Positions 6,634-8,187 of a DNA stretch of 8,187 nt are shown one piece after another. Positions within the stretch are counted from its first letter, which is position 1. Every line of letters begins with the position of its first letter. The notes under the pieces are model-generated. The model did not search any database. It worked only from the letters and a program-made list of their open reading frames with translations, and was not told the origin of the DNA. Origin of the DNA: Chamaesiphon sp. (GTDB taxonomy: Bacteria; Cyanobacteriota; Cyanobacteriia; Cyanobacteriales; Chamaesiphonaceae); the NCBI GenBank assembly GCA_020059425.1, contig JAGVCD010000270.1, positions 1-8,187 on the forward strand, given 5' to 3'. A program made the translations under genes and the position numbers.

Positions 6634-7185
6634 ATGGCCTCTGGAAAAAATCACGATCGCATTACTCTAATTAGTCTCCCCTTGGTGGCCGGAGCTAGCT
6701 TGGCCATCACCAAAAGTACCGACCTGACATTTTGGGTGGCTAGTAGCTTCTTGTTTAGTGGACTGATGTTTGGGCCGGATTTGGATATCTACTCGCGGCA
6801 GTATCAGCGCTGGGGCTGGTTGCGTTGGCTATGGCGACCCTATCAACGCTGCATTCCCCATCGATCGGTCCTATCCCATGGCCCGATCATTGGGACTGTT
6901 ATACGAATCTTGTATCTCGTTATGTGGTTGGGCTTGATTGGATTTATTTATCTGATGGCGAGGAGATCGATCGGTCATAATTCGGGAACTTACCGCCAGT
7001 GGTTAGATCTGATGCCAGCATTAATAGTCAATCACCAGCAGCAAATTTTAGCGACGGTAATTGGCCTGGAGCTAGGAGCCATGAGTCATTATCTGGCTGA
7101 TATTATTTCCTCCACAACAAAGAAGTGGAAAAAACGCTCCACTGCTCGATCGATCAGTCGAAAGACTAAAAAGAAAAAAGTTTAA
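6634..7185 (+). CDS. DUF2227 putative metal-binding membrane protein
   Basis: The 183-residue product fits the cyanobacterial DUF2227 family, annotated as putative metal-binding proteins and resembling YdjM-type membrane-bound metal-dependent hydrolases. The opening ASGKNHDRIT puts His7-Asp8 near the start. FGPDLDIYSRQYQRWG (46-61) gives Asp49 and Asp51. IPHRSVLSHGP (74-84) gives His76 and His82, and MSHYLADI (150-157) gives His152 and Asp156. Together these His/Asp residues could form a metal site at the membrane face; this is inferred from the pattern. Hydrophobic segments lie near 11-27, 32-46, 84-109 and 136-155. The C-terminus is strongly basic (KKWKKR, then KKKKV), likely cytoplasmic. 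The function is unknown. The ATG at 6634 is supported by the family N-terminus and a weak AGG six bases upstream. It is divergent from moeA and converges on the YugP-like gene 32 bases away. Confidence 0.88.
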   Translation: MASGKNHDRITLISLPLVAGASLAITKSTDLTFWVASSFLFSGLMFGPDLDIYSRQYQRWGWLRWLWRPYQRCIPHRSVLSHGPIIGTVIRILYLVMWLGLIGFIYLMARRSIGHNSGTYRQWLDLMPALIVNHQQQILATVIGLELGAMSHYLADIISSTTKKWKKRSTARSISRKTKKKKV

Positions 7186-7211
7186 GCTACCAATTTTGAT
7201 AGATTGTTAGC
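7173..7211 (-). terminator. Possible terminator of the YugP-like gene in the convergent gap
   Basis: GCTA-C-CAAT (7186-7194) and ATTG-T-TAGC (7203-7211) form a hairpin of 4+4 pairs with one mismatch and an eight-base loop. On the minus strand it is followed by TTAAACTTTTTTC, a T-rich run lying inside the Lys-rich end of the DUF2227 gene. The stem is short and AT-rich, and the U-run begins several bases late, so it would be weak. The plus-strand side lacks a T-run. Confidence 0.35.
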
Positions 7212-7217
7212 CGATAA

Positions 7218-7907
7218 TTAATAGTTATTTTGACGGCGCATCGATAGCAGTTGCATTAGTTGGAGCAATGCTGAAATAGTCGTGGCCACATAAGTCCAAG
7301 CCGCTGCACTTAAAACTTTTTTAGCTGCTTTATTTTCTTCACCTTGCAAAATGCCCAAGTCATTAATAATATTCAAAGCACGGCGAGATGCATCGAATTC
7401 TACCGGCAAGGTCACGATGTGAAATAGGACAGCTGCAGCAAATACGATAATCCCAATATTCAGCAGCGCATTACCAAACACCATCCCAGCACCAGCCAAA
7501 CCTACACCAAACATTACCAACAAGGGACCAAACTGGCCACCAATATTAGCTGCTGGTACTAACGCGGCCCGCAAATTCATTGGCTTGTAGCCTTGGACAT
7601 CTTGCAATACATGACCACATTCATGGGCGGCGATCGCAGCGGCTGATAAAGAACTAGATCCATATACTCCTTCGGAGAGGCGCACTGCCCGAGCCGATGG
7701 GTCGTAGTGATCACTGAGCTGACCGGCCACTGGCTCCACGGTCACATCATTTACTCCCATTTTCTGGAGAATGGTCTGGGCAACTTCTGCTCCAGTCATG
7801 CCCAGGCTAGAACCCACCTCCGAATACTTGTAATAAGTGTTTTTGACGTGGAACTGAGACCACATCATCAGTAACATTCCAGGAATTATCCACAAATAGT
7901 AACTCAT
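7218..7907 (-). CDS. YugP-like neutral zinc metallopeptidase (Zn_peptidase_2 family)
   Basis: A 229-residue membrane protease-like protein of the YugP/DUF-type zinc peptidase family. The zinc-binding HExxH motif is HECGH at 95-99 within AAIAAHECGHVLQD. The family's LPVEFDAS (167-174) supplies a likely third ligand (Glu170). A hydrophobic N-terminal segment (about 2-17) is preceded by MSYYL, and further membrane stretches lie near 126-145, 150-168 and 205-222, so it is likely an integral inner-membrane protein. The substrate is unknown. The start is ATG 7907, which gives the usual family N-terminus and has AAGGAG just upstream; a TTG at 7940 would add 11 residues and put the AAGGAG inside the coding sequence. 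The gene is complete and converges on the DUF2227 gene. A minus-strand TAAAAT (7944-7949) is a possible -10 with no matching -35, and a perfect inverted repeat lies 68-84 bases upstream. Confidence 0.94.
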   Translation of the reverse strand: MSYYLWIIPGMLLMMWSQFHVKNTYYKYSEVGSSLGMTGAEVAQTILQKMGVNDVTVEPVAGQLSDHYDPSARAVRLSEGVYGSSSLSAAAIAAHECGHVLQDVQGYKPMNLRAALVPAANIGGQFGPLLVMFGVGLAGAGMVFGNALLNIGIIVFAAAVLFHIVTLPVEFDASRRALNIINDLGILQGEENKAAKKVLSAAAWTYVATTISALLQLMQLLSMRRQNNY

Positions 7908-7910
7908 AAG

Positions 7911-7916
7911 CTCCTT
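7911..7916 (-). promoter_or_regulatory. Ribosome-binding site deciding the YugP-like start
   Basis: AAGGAG on the minus strand, a near-perfect Shine-Dalgarno sequence, ends three bases before ATG 7907. The spacing is short, but this is the strongest ribosome site in the window and argues for that ATG over the in-frame TTG at 7940. Confidence 0.7.
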
Positions 7917-7974
7917 GTGCCAAGCCAAATTCAAATACAATGAATTTTATCCTAACACCTGTATTTCATTTACC

Positions 7975-7991
7975 AGGGTAATGTTTACCCT
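7975..7991. repeat. Perfect 17-bp inverted repeat upstream of the YugP-like gene (possible operator)
   Basis: AGGGTAA and TTACCCT are exact reverse complements around TGT. The site is 26 bases upstream of a TAAAAT -10 candidate and 68-84 bases from the YugP-like start, about where a regulator would bind. No T-run follows on either strand, so it is not a terminator. The half-site GTA-N5-TAC has the wrong spacing for the NtcA consensus GTA-N8-TAC. The cognate protein is not identified. Confidence 0.45.
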
Positions 7992-8187
7992 ACTTCATGG
8001 ATGGGTATCGTGTGAGCTAGGCTAAATAAAATTACCTAGCAATAGATTATTTATTTGAACTTTTGGACAATCTCACGGGACTGGTTCAGTGTAGTGGGAT
8101 AACACAGTTCTTATACAGCATGGATTCTAGGATTTTGGTGTAATTGAGGTCTACGAGGGCTTGAACGAGAAAATAAGGCTTCTAGCC
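7992..8187. other. Right-edge region without a supported gene
   Basis: Both strands were read in all frames and no convincing coding region was found. An inverted repeat GCTAGG (8016-8021) / CCTAGC (8035-8040), extended inward by TAA/TTA past one bulged base, could form a hairpin, but no T-run follows it. A minus-strand frame of 31 codons ends at TGA 8088-8086, with TAG at 8184-8182 and no good start. I see no tRNA cloverleaf or known RNA. It may be the leader or flank of a gene beyond the window. Confidence 0.5.

Noticed and set aside
6570..6635. N-terminal 22-residue extension of MoeA from ATG 6635.
   Set aside because: It is not like MoeA N-termini and would overlap the divergent gene's start; MLTADQA at 6569 is the normal beginning.
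7186..7211. Bidirectional terminator between the DUF2227 and YugP-like genes.
   Set aside because: Only the minus side has a T-rich run, so it is listed as a weak minus-strand terminator only.
7908..7940. Longer YugP-like protein from TTG 7940.
   Set aside because: The ATG at 7907 has a near-perfect AAGGAG and gives the usual family N-terminus.
8086..8184. Minus-strand 31-codon frame as a C-terminal gene fragment.
   Set aside because: It is bounded upstream by TAG at the window edge, has no credible start and no recognisable family.

Overview
The window is an ordinary-looking stretch of cyanobacterial chromosome. Three things point that way. The HIP1 octamer GCGATCGC occurs four times in 8.2 kb (1457, 6085, 6596, 7630), where a random sequence would give about one per 65 kb, and the shorter CGATCG core is scattered throughout. 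Several proteins also belong to families I know mainly from cyanobacteria: the small 'Mo-dependent nitrogenase C-terminal' protein, the DUF2227 putative metal-binding membrane protein and the YugP-type zinc peptidase. Starts with weak or no Shine-Dalgarno sequence, two of them TTG, also fit. The genus cannot be fixed from this sequence.

Layout, left to right. Positions 1-336 hold the C-terminal half of a ComF-type phosphoribosyltransferase (+). Positions 488-1615 encode a membrane acyltransferase of the Acyltransferase_3/OafA family (+, TTG start). Positions 1730-1804 are a possible 24-codon leader ORF with a good Shine-Dalgarno sequence, running into the 85-residue Mo_nitro_C-like protein at 1810-2067 (+). 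That gene converges on aroB, and the two stop codons share bases. A minus-strand block follows, here in its order of transcription: moeA (6569-5340), a 67-residue unknown protein (5245-5042) closed by a good intrinsic terminator, a SulP anion transporter with a STAS domain (4889-3201), and aroB (3167-2064) only 33 nt behind it. Divergent from moeA is a DUF2227 membrane protein (6634-7185, +), which converges on a YugP-like zinc metallopeptidase (7907-7218, -). The last 280 bases carry two inverted repeats but no gene I can support.

The genes do not form one pathway. The sequence supports local units: SulP-aroB as a probable transcription unit, the 67-residue protein as a separate terminated unit, moeA/DUF2227 as a divergent pair, and two convergent gene pairs. 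Products cover competence or nucleotide salvage (ComF-like), surface acylation, shikimate synthesis (AroB), anion uptake (SulP), molybdenum cofactor insertion (MoeA) and membrane proteolysis (YugP).

I see no CRISPR array, insertion sequence, tRNA, rRNA or defence cassette, and no convincing new multi-gene system. The points most worth a second look are small: the leader ORF before the Mo_nitro_C gene, the unrecognised 67-residue protein, and the dyad repeats upstream of the SulP and YugP genes.
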